20,437 nt of DNA from CAWGCE01 sp964480915. GTDB lineage: Bacteria > Planctomycetota > Planctomycetia > Pirellulales > Pirellulaceae. Below the pieces are notes generated by a model. It saw nothing but the letters and a program-made list of their open reading frames with translations. It was not told the origin of the DNA and did not search any database. The translations under genes and the position numbers were made by a program. Below are positions 6,235 to 15,494 of the stretch, in pieces. Position 1 is the stretch's first letter; every line of letters starts with the position of its first letter. The stretch covers positions 1 to 20,437 of the forward strand of contig CAYZRS010000081.1 of NCBI GenBank assembly GCA_964480915.1, read 5' to 3'.

Positions 6235-9200
6235 ATGACTCAACTTCGATTGATCCATGCGACGGCATGGGTGCTTGTTTTTTCTTCTCTGTCCGCCGCT
6301 GCCGAAGATCGATTGGTCTTTGAGGCCAAAGTTCCCAATGGTCAGCGGATCGTCTTGATTGCTGGCGATGAAGAGTATCGATCGGAAGAATCGCTGCCGA
6401 TGCTGGGGAAAATTCTCAGCCAACGACACGGGTTCCAATGTACGGTGTTGTTTTCCTTTGGCCCCGATGATGCCGACTACATTGACGCGAATCATCAAGC
6501 CGGTTTGCGAGGTCTCGACGCGCTGAACGAGGCCGACCTGATGATCATTGCGACTCGGTTCCGGCGTCCTGGCGAGCAGCAGGCGGCTCATATTACGAAT
6601 TTTCTCAATGCGGGTAAGCCGATCATTGGCCTGCGGACGGCGACGCATGCCTTTGCCGGGGACGAGAGATTCGGTGGCACCCTGCCCTACGAGGAATTCG
6701 GTCTGAAGATCTTGGGGGAGGAATGGGTTAGCCATCACGGCAAGCATAAATCGCAAGGGACGAGATCGCTCCCTGAACCGAGTCACGGCAACCATCCGAT
6801 TCTGCGCAGTGTCAATTCGTTTTTCGCGCCCAGTGATGTGTACGGTGTAACGCATTTGACCGCTTCGGACAAAATCCTGCTGCGCGGTGCCGTGACCGAG
6901 TCGCTGGATCCGGCGTCGGCGCCGGTCAAAGGGGACGCGAATGATCCGATGCAACCTTTGGCCTGGTTGCACGATTACGAATCGCCCGACGGCAAGGCGA
7001 ACGGACTTTCGTTTTGTACGACGGCAGGCGCAGCGGTCGATTTCGTCGATGCCAATTTGCGACGCCTGATTGTGAATGCGGCATACTTTTTGACCGGCCA
7101 GGCCGTCCCGCGTTCCGCGAATGTCGATTTTGTGGATCCGTTCTACCCAAGTTTTTATGGCTTCATTCGCGACGAAAACTATTGGAAGCAGGCCCACAAG
7201 CGGCCGGCCGATTACGGACTTGGGCAATCGTTTGCGATGCCCGATCCGCCCGGCTCGCCCGATTGGAAGCACCGTCCGAAGGCGGCAATGACATTTCAGC
7301 CTGGCGAGCGCGTCGCTTTTGTTGGCAACAGCCTGGCCGAGCGCATGAATTTGTTTGGCCATTTCGAAGCGCTCTTGCAGCATCGCTTTGCTGACGAAAA
7401 ACTGGTCGTGCGAAATTTCGGCTGGCCGGCGGATGAAGTGGCGCTGCAACAGCGTCCTGAGAATTACACGAAGTTGGACGATCCGCTCGCTGTCTTTCGC
7501 CCTGGCTGCTTCTTCTGTTTCTTTGGATTTAACGAGAGTTTTGCGGCATCCGAGGACGAATCGGAGGGGGCGCTCGATACGGCGATCGAGACCTTTGTAA
7601 GCGACTATGCAGCCTATCTCGACCGACTGGAGTCTCGGTTTGCCGGTTCGCGGTATGTGCTCGTGACGCCGATCGCGTTCGAAGCGTCAGGCAATCCGCT
7701 CCAACCGAACGGACAAGCGGAGAATCGGCGGCTCGAAAAATACTCGCAAGCGATTCGAGAGCTGGCTTTGGCACGAGGATGCGGTTTCGTTGATCTTTTT
7801 GGACCGACTCGCAAGCACTTTCGTCGTGAAGAGCGGCTGCAATATACGGTGAATGGAGTTCATCTGAATGAGGAGGGCGACCTATTCATCGCCCGTTTGC
7901 TTGATCGATCGTTGTTTGGTGAGCCGCAGGTGCCGACCGTTGATCTCGAAACGTTGCGGCTCGCGGTTGTCGATAAGGCGTGGCACCATCTGCAGGATTA
8001 CCGCATGCTCAATGGTTGGTACGTCTACGGTGGTCGACGAACTTGGGACACCGAAACGTTCCCTGCCGAGTTTCGCAAGATTCGCAAAATGGTCGCTGTG
8101 CGTGATCAGTATGTGTGGGACATTGCCGCGGGAAAATCGGTTCCGGCGGAACCGGACGATTCAGGAACGGGCGAAGTCGTCGTGCCCGATACGATGTTTG
8201 GCACTCGCGACGAGGGCTTTCGAAAGTTTCGTGAACCGGAGACGCTTGTTTATCCGACTCCGCAAGAGTCGATGGATCAGATGACAATGCCTGAGGGGTT
8301 CACCGTCAAGCTATTCGCTGCGGAAGAAAAATTCCCAGAGTTGGCGAATCCGACTCAGTTAAACTTCGACCATCGTGGGCGGTTGTGGGTCTCGTGCATG
8401 GCCAACTACCCACAGTGGTCACCTGCCGGTTCGAAACCGAATGACCGCTTGTTGATTTTGGAAGATACCGATGGCAATGGCGAAGCCGACAAATCGACGG
8501 TCTTCTACGACAAGTTGATCTGTCCGACCGGATTCGAATTCTGGAATGGCGGCGTGTTGGTCGTTGATCAGCCACGGATCATTTTCTTGAAGGATACCGA
8601 TGGCGATGACAAGGCGGACCAAGTCATTCATTTGCTGGACGGCTGGGGGGCGGACGATACGCACCATGCATGTGGCGCTTGGGAGTATTCGCATGCGGGA
8701 TTGCTTTACGCGTTGGAAGGCATTCACATGTCGACGACGTTGGAGACTCCCTGGGGGCCGTTTCGTGTGAAAGGGCCGTCGGGCGCCTATGTGATTGATC
8801 CGCAGACTTGGAAGGTGCGATATTTTCGTACGCCCGGTTATGGCAATCCCTGGTGCATGGTCTTCGATCAATGGGGGACGGGAGTCATCGGCGATGGCAC
8901 CGGCTCCAACCAGCATTGGGCGACTCCGCTTTCTGGGGCAAAGGTCCAATCCCGTCGGACGATGCGGACGATCTTCGACAACGAAGGCATGCGGCCGAGC
9001 GTCGGCAGCGAGTTCTTGAGAACACGTCAGTTTCCAGCCGAATTGCACGACCATTTTATCTACGGATGTGTGATCAACATGCACGGTCTCACTCGGTTCG
9101 ACGTTCGGGATGAGGAAGAGGGAGCCGGCTTCACCGGCGAGCGGATCGAAGATTTACTCTCGTCGACCGACAATTTCTTTCGCCCGGTCGATCCCAAGGT

Positions 9201-10941
9201 TGGGCCGGACGGGGCGTTGTGGTTTGGCGATTGGTGCAACCCACTGATCGGTCACATGCAGTACTCGCAACGCGATCCCAACCGTGACCATGACCATGGA
9301 CGTGTCTACCGCATGATCTATGCGGCGAATCCACTTCTCGAAACCGTGACCCAGCACGATAAGTCGGTGGAGCAGCTCTTGATGCAGCTGTTGGCATTTG
9401 AGCCGCGGACTCGTTCGCGAGCGCGCCGAGAGTTGCGGGACAGGCCTCAGCCGGAAGTTTTGACCGCCGTCAAAAAATGGGTCGGCGATGGGTCCGATCC
9501 GCGTCGCAATTTGGAAGCGATGTGGGTCCAAGAAGGCTTTCGAGCGGTCGATTTGGAGCTATTAGAAGACGTCCTTGCCGCTGACGATTTTCGCGCCAGA
9601 GCAGCCGCGGTCCACACGCTGGCCAATGAGGTTGACCGAGTCGCGGGGGCGGACGAGATGCTGCGTGCGGCGGTGAGCGATGAACACCCGCGTGTGCGTG
9701 TAGAAGCGATTCGCGCTTTGAGTTTCCTCGGCACGCCCGAAGCGGCGGCGGTTGCGATGGAGGCGACGAAACTGCCGGTCGACTACTGGATCGACTACAC
9801 CTTGGAGCACACGTTGAGTGCACTTTCGGAAGAACTAGGGGATGAGCGACAGTTCATGGCGAGCTTGGACCCGGCGGTCAAGAATAAGTTCGAAGGATAT
9901 CTCATGCGTCTGACGCCGGGCGGGGATGTGATGGCGCCGTTGAAAGTCCTGGGCGATGGAGATTCTTCTCCCGATGCGATCGAAAAGGCGGTGCGCACGT
10001 TGGTCGGTCATCATGGCGGCGATGCGGGACGCGGCAAAGTGATCTACGAGCGCGTGTGCTCCTCCTGCCACCTGATCCATGGGAAGGGCAAGGACTTTGG
10101 GCCAGATTTATCGAACGTGGCACGACGCCTGAGCAAAGAGGAGATCATCCGTTCGGTCATGCTGCCGAATGAAACGATCGCGAAAGGTTACGAGACGTTG
10201 CTGGTGGAAACCGATGAAGGGAAGACGTTTAGCGGATTGCTAATGGAAGAGACCGAAGAGCTCTTAACGATGCGAATTGCAGAAGGCGAGGTTGTTGCCA
10301 TTCCCAAATCGTCGATCGAAGAGCGTGAGCAAAAGAACGCCAGTTCGATGCCGGAAGGGCTGATCAAGACCATCGCGGCGATCGAGTATTTGGATCTTAT
10401 CCATTATCTGGAAGCTCAAAATCAAAACCCAGACTATCCACTTCGCGACGATTGGCTGGCAGCGAAAGAGGACTCGACCGAGTTGCGCAAGAATGGCGAA
10501 TTTGTCGAAGTGTCACGCCATGCCGAGTTGCAGCTCGAGCCTTGTTTTCCAAGTCGCTACAACCGCCACGCCAATTGGCTGTTGAGCACCATCGATTCGG
10601 CCGAACAAGACCATCCGGGCTTCGTCTTTCATTCTCCCGACCGGAATGTGAACTCTCCCTTTGTCGTCATTCGATTGCCCGAAGTGACGGCGACTCGCTT
10701 TGTCGAGATTCAGAATCGGGTTGATAAAGCGTATTGGGATCGAGCCGATACGTTAACGATGTGGGTTTCGACCGATGGCGAAGCTTGGCAGCAGGTCTGG
10801 CAAGAAAACGAAATCGCCGAAGAATGGGCTTTCGAGCTGCCCGCTGAGACGCGGGCCAAGTATGTAAAGCTAGGTTTGACGAAACAAGGAATTCTGCACC
10901 TCAATCGAGTCGTGATCTATGGCGAACCGTCGGTCGACTAG
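6235..10941 (+). CDS. Multi-domain exported ThuA / SGNH hydrolase / PVC-type haem-binding protein
   Basis: A 1568-residue secreted protein. Residues 1-24 are a signal peptide ending SAAA. About 30-290 is a ThuA-like (trehalose-utilisation, glutamine-amidotransferase-like) domain. About 355-560 is an SGNH/GDSL-type hydrolase with the nucleophile block 'FVGNSLAERMN' (S366), 'FGFNESF' as the Asn block, and 'NGVHLNEEGD' with H543. From M683 to about 1025 is the PVC-type beta-propeller, including two calcium-loop-like segments, D744-T-D-G-N-G-E-A-D752 and D787-T-D-G-D-D-K-A-D795. About 1040-1200 is helical and HEAT-like. About 1260-1398 is the PVC haem-binding cytochrome c: C1275-S-S-C1278-H1279, with M1372 in 'SSMPEGL' as likely distal ligand. 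Residues about 1430-1568 resemble an F5/8-type (discoidin) carbohydrate-binding module. The domains suggest periplasmic or surface oxidation and deacylation of carbohydrates, coupled to electron transfer; the substrate is unknown. It is transcribed alone, with a weak ribosome binding site. Confidence 0.93.
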   Translation: MTQLRLIHATAWVLVFSSLSAAAEDRLVFEAKVPNGQRIVLIAGDEEYRSEESLPMLGKILSQRHGFQCTVLFSFGPDDADYIDANHQAGLRGLDALNEADLMIIATRFRRPGEQQAAHITNFLNAGKPIIGLRTATHAFAGDERFGGTLPYEEFGLKILGEEWVSHHGKHKSQGTRSLPEPSHGNHPILRSVNSFFAPSDVYGVTHLTASDKILLRGAVTESLDPASAPVKGDANDPMQPLAWLHDYESPDGKANGLSFCTTAGAAVDFVDANLRRLIVNAAYFLTGQAVPRSANVDFVDPFYPSFYGFIRDENYWKQAHKRPADYGLGQSFAMPDPPGSPDWKHRPKAAMTFQPGERVAFVGNSLAERMNLFGHFEALLQHRFADEKLVVRNFGWPADEVALQQRPENYTKLDDPLAVFRPGCFFCFFGFNESFAASEDESEGALDTAIETFVSDYAAYLDRLESRFAGSRYVLVTPIAFEASGNPLQPNGQAENRRLEKYSQAIRELALARGCGFVDLFGPTRKHFRREERLQYTVNGVHLNEEGDLFIARLLDRSLFGEPQVPTVDLETLRLAVVDKAWHHLQDYRMLNGWYVYGGRRTWDTETFPAEFRKIRKMVAVRDQYVWDIAAGKSVPAEPDDSGTGEVVVPDTMFGTRDEGFRKFREPETLVYPTPQESMDQMTMPEGFTVKLFAAEEKFPELANPTQLNFDHRGRLWVSCMANYPQWSPAGSKPNDRLLILEDTDGNGEADKSTVFYDKLICPTGFEFWNGGVLVVDQPRIIFLKDTDGDDKADQVIHLLDGWGADDTHHACGAWEYSHAGLLYALEGIHMSTTLETPWGPFRVKGPSGAYVIDPQTWKVRYFRTPGYGNPWCMVFDQWGTGVIGDGTGSNQHWATPLSGAKVQSRRTMRTIFDNEGMRPSVGSEFLRTRQFPAELHDHFIYGCVINMHGLTRFDVRDEEEGAGFTGERIEDLLSSTDNFFRPVDPKVGPDGALWFGDWCNPLIGHMQYSQRDPNRDHDHGRVYRMIYAANPLLETVTQHDKSVEQLLMQLLAFEPRTRSRARRELRDRPQPEVLTAVKKWVGDGSDPRRNLEAMWVQEGFRAVDLELLEDVLAADDFRARAAAVHTLANEVDRVAGADEMLRAAVSDEHPRVRVEAIRALSFLGTPEAAAVAMEATKLPVDYWIDYTLEHTLSALSEELGDERQFMASLDPAVKNKFEGYLMRLTPGGDVMAPLKVLGDGDSSPDAIEKAVRTLVGHHGGDAGRGKVIYERVCSSCHLIHGKGKDFGPDLSNVARRLSKEEIIRSVMLPNETIAKGYETLLVETDEGKTFSGLLMEETEELLTMRIAEGEVVAIPKSSIEEREQKNASSMPEGLIKTIAAIEYLDLIHYLEAQNQNPDYPLRDDWLAAKEDSTELRKNGEFVEVSRHAELQLEPCFPSRYNRHANWLLSTIDSAEQDHPGFVFHSPDRNVNSPFVVIRLPEVTATRFVEIQNRVDKAYWDRADTLTMWVSTDGEAWQQVWQENEIAEEWAFELPAETRAKYVKLGLTKQGILHLNRVVIYGEPSVD

Positions 10942-11003
10942 TTGAGATGCAAGGAGCTTTGAGAGCCCTCGTCAACGACGGGGATGTTTGCGGCGAGCTA
11001 GAC

Positions 11004-11026
11004 AAAAACGCCGCTGCGGCATTTTG
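11004..11026. terminator. Possible bidirectional terminator between convergent genes
   Basis: Within the 148 bases between the haem-protein stop and the amidase stop, the stretch 11010-11020 (GCCGCTGCGGC) forms a short GC hairpin. It is flanked by an A-run on the left (11004-11008) and TTTT on the right, so it could work on either strand. The stem is only four or five base pairs. A second weak hairpin (CCC-CGTC with GACG-GGG, about 10963-10981) precedes it without a T-run. Confidence 0.35.
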
Positions 11027-11089
11027 GATTCGATGCGAAGCAGTGGGCAGCGCCATAATCGTGCGGCTTTCGTTTGACGAAGCGAAGAA

Positions 11090-12748
11090 CTAACCGATCT
11101 GCGGCGTTTCAAGATGGTTTCCCGTCGCCCTTTGATAGGCCATGGCGACCGACAGAAGGTCGGTTTCGCCGAATAACCGCCCGGTGAATTTTAAAGACGT
11201 CACCGATTGTTTGCCGCGTTTGGTTTGGATGCCATGGGGGATCGTCACCGAAGGATGACCGGTCAGGTTGGTCAACGCCAAGTCGTCTCCTGCGACATAG
11301 AGGTCGACCTCTTTCATGATCGTCTTCATGCGGTCCATGAGCTGGGAACGGATGCGCATGGCACGTAGGTATTCGACGCCAGAAATGAACTCGCCGGCGC
11401 GGAAGATGTTGGGCCATTCGTTCAGATCTTGCGTGATCTTATTCCGCGTCAGTTCGTTGAAGACCGTAGCACACTCGACGTCCAACACGATGCAGGCGGG
11501 CCAAACTTCCTCGGCGGGAGGCAGATGGATCGGGACCAGTTCGACGCCCAGACCTCGCAAAACAATCAACTCGCGACGATCGTCGTCGCTTTCTGAATCG
11601 GATTTGACGTAGCCGACTTTGAGTTTTCTTAAGCTTCTCTTGGGTGGCCATGTGAAAGGACGGTTGATGACGGTCGGGTCCAGCCCATCCGTTCCGTGAA
11701 TGGCATCCAGCACCAGTGCCGTGTCCTCTACGTGTCTCGCGATCGGGCCGATTTTATCCATCGACCAAACCAGAGTCATGCAGCCATGCCGGCTGACGCG
11801 ACCGAAGGTGGGCCTCAGGCCGGTGACTCCGCAGCGACGGCTTGGCGAAATGATGCTGCCCAGAGTTTCCGTCCCGATGGCAAAGCCGACGCAGCCGGCG
11901 GCAACGGCTGACGCGCTGCCCGCGGATGAGCCGCTGGAGCCTTCGTCCGTGTTCCAAGGGTTTCTTGTCATTTGGCCGAATGATTTGTCGCCCATGGCCA
12001 ACGCGCCCATGGTCAATTTGGCGACCAGGACGGCACCGGCATCGTCCAATCGCTGGGCGACGGTCGCTTTGTAATTGAATGACTGGTCCTTGAACGGAGT
12101 CGCTCCCCAGGTGGTCGGATAGCCGGGATAGGCCATCAAGTCCTTGGCACCCCAGGGGATTCCGTGGAGCGGCCCGCGGTAACGACCGGCGGCGATCTCT
12201 TGGTCGGCCTTGGCTGCTTGTTTGAGCGCCAGGTCATCGGTGAAGGTTACGACGAATTTCAACAGGTCGTTGTATTCGTGAAGTCGATCAAGATAGAGTC
12301 GTGTGAGTTCGGTGGAACTGAGTTGTTTCGTTCGAATCAGCGCTGCCAATTCGGTCACCGGCAGGAAAGCGAGTTTTTCTTTTTCGGGCAATTCCGCTAA
12401 GGACGAGCTATCGGTCGGTCGCGCCGCATTGCGATGGGCGTCCGCCAATGACTTGGCAAACGGATCGGCCGAAAAATGAACGGCCGGCGATAAGTCATAC
12501 GGGATTTTGGCAGACCGGTTGGTCGTGATGTTGTCCAGGTTCGACTGGATACCGGCGAGTGTTGCTTGGCGTTCCTCTTCGGTCAATTCGAGCCCTGCGA
12601 TCCACTCGGCTTGCTGGATCATCTCCAACGTGACGGTGCCGGCGTCTGCCACTTGGGAAGCTAATGCTCGTGAAGCGACGGTCGAAGAGAGACCGATCGA
12701 ACTGACGGCGAGCAAGGCTTGGCGGCGGGTGAGGAGTGGAAGGCCCAT
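11090..12748 (-). CDS. Amidase-signature family amidase with Tat-type signal
   Basis: A 552-residue amidase-signature enzyme (the GatA/FAAH fold), which hydrolyses a carboxamide to acid and ammonia or amine. The N-terminus 'LTRRQALLAVSSIGLSS' has twin arginines at 8-9 and a mild hydrophobic stretch ending near ALA, so it looks like a Tat signal and the enzyme probably acts outside the cytoplasm. The Ser-Ser-Lys triad is intact: K202 in 'WGAKDLMAYP', the cis-Ser at S274/S275 in 'GSSGSSAGSA', and nucleophile S298 in 'GTETLGSIISPS'. There is a long linker of about 90 residues before the catalytic core. The export signal and lack of gatB/gatC neighbours argue against a tRNA amidotransferase role; the substrate is unknown. 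The ATG at 12748 is the only reasonable start, although GGGAG sits just one base before it. It lies 136 bases behind the propeller gene on the same strand. Confidence 0.92.
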   Translation of the reverse strand: MGLPLLTRRQALLAVSSIGLSSTVASRALASQVADAGTVTLEMIQQAEWIAGLELTEEERQATLAGIQSNLDNITTNRSAKIPYDLSPAVHFSADPFAKSLADAHRNAARPTDSSSLAELPEKEKLAFLPVTELAALIRTKQLSSTELTRLYLDRLHEYNDLLKFVVTFTDDLALKQAAKADQEIAAGRYRGPLHGIPWGAKDLMAYPGYPTTWGATPFKDQSFNYKATVAQRLDDAGAVLVAKLTMGALAMGDKSFGQMTRNPWNTDEGSSGSSAGSASAVAAGCVGFAIGTETLGSIISPSRRCGVTGLRPTFGRVSRHGCMTLVWSMDKIGPIARHVEDTALVLDAIHGTDGLDPTVINRPFTWPPKRSLRKLKVGYVKSDSESDDDRRELIVLRGLGVELVPIHLPPAEEVWPACIVLDVECATVFNELTRNKITQDLNEWPNIFRAGEFISGVEYLRAMRIRSQLMDRMKTIMKEVDLYVAGDDLALTNLTGHPSVTIPHGIQTKRGKQSVTSLKFTGRLFGETDLLSVAMAYQRATGNHLETPQIG

Positions 12749-12884
12749 GCTCCCATTCTGATCGGGGAATTTGCCGCCACAAGCGTTGAGCGCGCCCGGA
12801 CCGATCGGTTGCGAGGCCCAGGTGCGGTCGAAGGCGGTTCAGGCAGCACAGTTGCCATATTCGGACAGGCGTGTGATTCGATTG

Positions 12885-14696
12885 CTATTCGGGGGCGAGA
12901 GGTAGACGGAAACAGGCCGCTTCGGTCGAGTTTCGCACGTACAAACGGTCACCCACCACCACGGGATGATTCCATGTGCGGCCATCGAGTACGGGTACCT
13001 TCGCCAGTTCTTGATGAGCGGTCGCGTCGGCCGGGATGAGGATGATCTCGCCCGATTCGCTTTGCACTAACAACAGTCCAGAAGCAGACAGCAGCAAAAC
13101 CTGCCCCTTGCCGTAGCGCCCCTTTTTCCACTTTCGCTTCCCGGTTTCCAAGTCGATGCAAGTGAACATCATGCCGTCGAAACCGAAGGCGTGACCATCG
13201 TAGATCACAAAGTCGTTGAAGTCGGGCTTCAGATGCCGACTGATCCAAACTTGTTCGGCCACAAGCTGTCCGCCCGGCTCGGCCTCTTCAGACTCTGACT
13301 CCTGGCGTTGGATTCGTATGCGGGCCGTCCCCAATTCCTGGGTGGCGACGAGAACCGCATCGCCGTCGATCACCGGCGGCTGAAGCACACGATAACCTTG
13401 GAACGGCCAAGCGTATTCCAATCGCTCTTCACCCGAGACTGGATCGAGCACATTCAACCCGTCATTCGTGACCATGAGCACCGAGGTTGCCCCTGCGAGG
13501 ATGCCCAACTGAGGCGAGCTATAACTGTGATCGCCGGCCGCTGCCGACCATTTCAATTCGCCCGATGCGATATCAAACGCGAGCGTGCCTTTGTCGCCCG
13601 TTCCGCCGGCGTGGACAATGACGACCGAACCGACGACCAGCGGTGACGATGAAAAACCCCATTGCGGCGGTTCGCGGTCGGCCAGTTCGCGGATATCCTG
13701 CTGCCAAACCAAGTTGCCGGTTTTTGGATCGAGCCGCTGTAGCTGTCCGTTGGCTCCTTGGGCAAAGAGTGCGCCGTCGGCGAGCGTCGGGGTGGCTCGC
13801 GGCCCGGGACCGCCGAGCGGATCACTGAATCTCGATTCGATCGTGTGCGTCCAGAGTTCTTGGCCCGAATCGGCGGCGTAACAGACAACCGCTTCGTCGT
13901 CGCCGTGTTGCTCTTGGGTGAACAGCAAGTTACCGGCGACAACAAACGAAGACCAACCGGGGCCGATCGGTCGGCGCCACACTTCTTGCGGCGGATGGGA
14001 CTCCCAATCGACGTCGATCTTCGGCCCGTATTGCTGGCTCAATCCATCAGCACCACGGAACCGCGGCCATGCTGGATCGACGAGCCATGCGTCCCATTCG
14101 CCCGTGTCGACGAGCGGCGTGCTCTCCTTCGTCGAATCGCTTCTGGTGGCGAGCATTGCTTGCTCGGGCGTCGTCTGCCAACGCCATTGCCAGTCGATCT
14201 TGCCGTTCCCCCACATGCCGTGACTTTGAATGAGTGCGGTAAATCCGAATCCACACGCGGCCAGAAGGATGGCGGCCGAAGTGCGGCGAAACGACAACAC
14301 GCGGCTGAACAGGATCGCCGCGATGCCGAAAGCGGCGGTCCCCATCGGAAATGTAATCAGCATGAGCGCAGGGCCCATCACCGATTTGTCCGACAAACCG
14401 ATTGCGACAGCTGCTGCCGCGAGTGCCCCAAGGAACCCGATCCATCGTTCCGCACGAGTTGCTCGACTGAAGGTAAGCCACCAGATAAGAATCAAGATGC
14501 CCAGCAGCAGTGGTCCCAAGACCATCACGAGCAACAATGCCATCGTTTCGGCTTCGGCCAGTTTCGGAAGATAGCGAGTGGCCAACATGCCCATCAGTAG
14601 CCCGATCGCCGGCCAGGTTCTTAGCGGAGTGAATTCGCGCGCGGCCGCTGCGTTCGCAACGTCGCCCGCGTCCGGTTGTTCTGAAGATGGATTCAC
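12885..14696 (-). CDS. Membrane-anchored PQQ-like beta-propeller protein
   Basis: The GTG at 14696 (603 residues) is chosen as start because AGGAG lies six bases before it. A longer in-frame start at 14768 would overlap the preceding gene and add a Cys/Ser-rich leader unlike a signal. Residues about 30-180 contain five hydrophobic helices. From about 235 to the end runs an eight-bladed-type propeller of PQQ-like repeats, with the typical 'D-x-x-[ST]-G-x-x-x-W' tails: 'YAADSGQELW', 'DPKTGNLVW', 'DIASGELKW', 'DLETGKRKW'. The blade region includes 'PRFRGADGLSQQYG', the opening common to planctomycetal PQQ-like proteins ('W-x-x-[FR]RG-x-x-x-G'). These proteins are often annotated as dehydrogenase-like, but the metal and PQQ ligands of true quinoproteins are not evident, so a binding or scaffolding role in the periplasm is more likely. 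The gene starts 46 bases after the DUF2461 gene ends. Confidence 0.88.
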   Translation of the reverse strand: MNPSSEQPDAGDVANAAAAREFTPLRTWPAIGLLMGMLATRYLPKLAEAETMALLLVMVLGPLLLGILILIWWLTFSRATRAERWIGFLGALAAAAVAIGLSDKSVMGPALMLITFPMGTAAFGIAAILFSRVLSFRRTSAAILLAACGFGFTALIQSHGMWGNGKIDWQWRWQTTPEQAMLATRSDSTKESTPLVDTGEWDAWLVDPAWPRFRGADGLSQQYGPKIDVDWESHPPQEVWRRPIGPGWSSFVVAGNLLFTQEQHGDDEAVVCYAADSGQELWTHTIESRFSDPLGGPGPRATPTLADGALFAQGANGQLQRLDPKTGNLVWQQDIRELADREPPQWGFSSSPLVVGSVVIVHAGGTGDKGTLAFDIASGELKWSAAAGDHSYSSPQLGILAGATSVLMVTNDGLNVLDPVSGEERLEYAWPFQGYRVLQPPVIDGDAVLVATQELGTARIRIQRQESESEEAEPGGQLVAEQVWISRHLKPDFNDFVIYDGHAFGFDGMMFTCIDLETGKRKWKKGRYGKGQVLLLSASGLLLVQSESGEIILIPADATAHQELAKVPVLDGRTWNHPVVVGDRLYVRNSTEAACFRLPLAPE

Positions 14697-14702
14697 CGTG
14701 TG

Positions 14703-14707
14703 CTCCT
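14703..14707 (-). promoter_or_regulatory. Ribosome binding site fixing a GTG start
   Basis: On the minus strand AGGAG ends six bases before the GTG at 14696, an ideal spacing. This decides the start of the propeller protein and removes an apparent overlap with the DUF2461 gene. Confidence 0.75.
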
Positions 14708-14742
14708 GTCGGAAACCGATGGTTGACGCGAAAGGTGGAACC

Positions 14743-15444
14743 TCAGAAAGGCTGCTGCAACGCCTCACAAAGAAAACGGACGAACGGTTTCGTCTGCACG
14801 AAATGATCGATCGTCTGCTTGACGATGTCTGGTTGCTGAAGCTGTTTGGCAGTGAAGTTCGCTAACAGGAAATGGTCCTTGCGCTTCAAATCTTCGATCA
14901 GAGGATGGTCGGCGTCAAAGTCGCGAGGCGGTCGTTTCAACGTATCACCGGGTCGGCTAAACGTCGCTTTGATCTTTCTTGAATTGACGATGCGTGACCA
15001 TTCGAGGTCCGAATCGACGATGTGTTCGCGGATTTGAAAGAGCGCGCTGCTGTCCGGATGCCAGACGCCGGCGCCGACGAAAATTTCGTCCGGTTCGATG
15101 TGAAAGTAAAAACCGGGCGCGTGGACGTCCTTGCCCAGTTCGTGGCGGATGTGGATGCCGACGTTCGTCTTGTAAGGCGTTTTGTCTTTGGAAAAACGGG
15201 TGTCGCGATAAATGCGCATCAGTGAACCGCCGCTCCGCTTCGCAATCACTTTGAAATAGGGAGAGACGCGTTTCTTGAATGGCGCTTCGAGAGCGGTAAG
15301 GAAGGCGAGTGCCGGTTCGAGCACCTGTTCTTCATAACGCGGCTTGTTGGCCTGAAACCAATCACGATTGTTGTTTTTCGCGAGTTCTTTCAGGAACTTC
15401 ATCAGCGACGGTTTGAAGGAGAACGATTTGCTGCCGCTGGCCAT
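14743..15444 (-). CDS. DUF2461 family protein (TIGR02453-like)
   Basis: A complete 233-residue cytosolic protein of the DUF2461 family. The recognisable segments are the N-terminal 'LKELAKNNNRDWFQANKPRYEE' (quoted in part: NNNRDWF), then 'LMRIYRDTRFSKDKTPYKTN' near 75-95, 'PGFYFHIEPDEIFVGAGVW' near 110-130, and the late 'RPPRDFDADHPLIEDLKRKD' region. Length and motif order are those of the family, whose biochemical role is not established. The ATG at 15444 has GGAG eight bases upstream. It lies 50 bases behind putA and 46 bases ahead of the propeller gene, all on the minus strand, so the three may share a transcript. Nothing in the protein points to proline metabolism. Confidence 0.9.
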   Translation of the reverse strand: MASGSKSFSFKPSLMKFLKELAKNNNRDWFQANKPRYEEQVLEPALAFLTALEAPFKKRVSPYFKVIAKRSGGSLMRIYRDTRFSKDKTPYKTNVGIHIRHELGKDVHAPGFYFHIEPDEIFVGAGVWHPDSSALFQIREHIVDSDLEWSRIVNSRKIKATFSRPGDTLKRPPRDFDADHPLIEDLKRKDHFLLANFTAKQLQQPDIVKQTIDHFVQTKPFVRFLCEALQQPF

Positions 15445-15494
15445 GGTCTCTTCTCCACTGTCACTGGATCGTCAATCGATGCTACGTATTCAAC

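Noticed and set aside
6214..7449. A 411-codon open frame on the minus strand, antisense to the start of the haem protein
   Set aside because: The translation is Arg/His/Gln-rich with no domain pattern, and the plus-strand frame is clearly a ThuA/SGNH protein. Long antisense frames are common in GC-rich genes.
13758..14600. A 280-codon open frame on the plus strand inside the propeller gene
   Set aside because: The translation is rich in Arg, Pro and Glu without recognisable folds; the minus-strand protein has clear helices and blade repeats.
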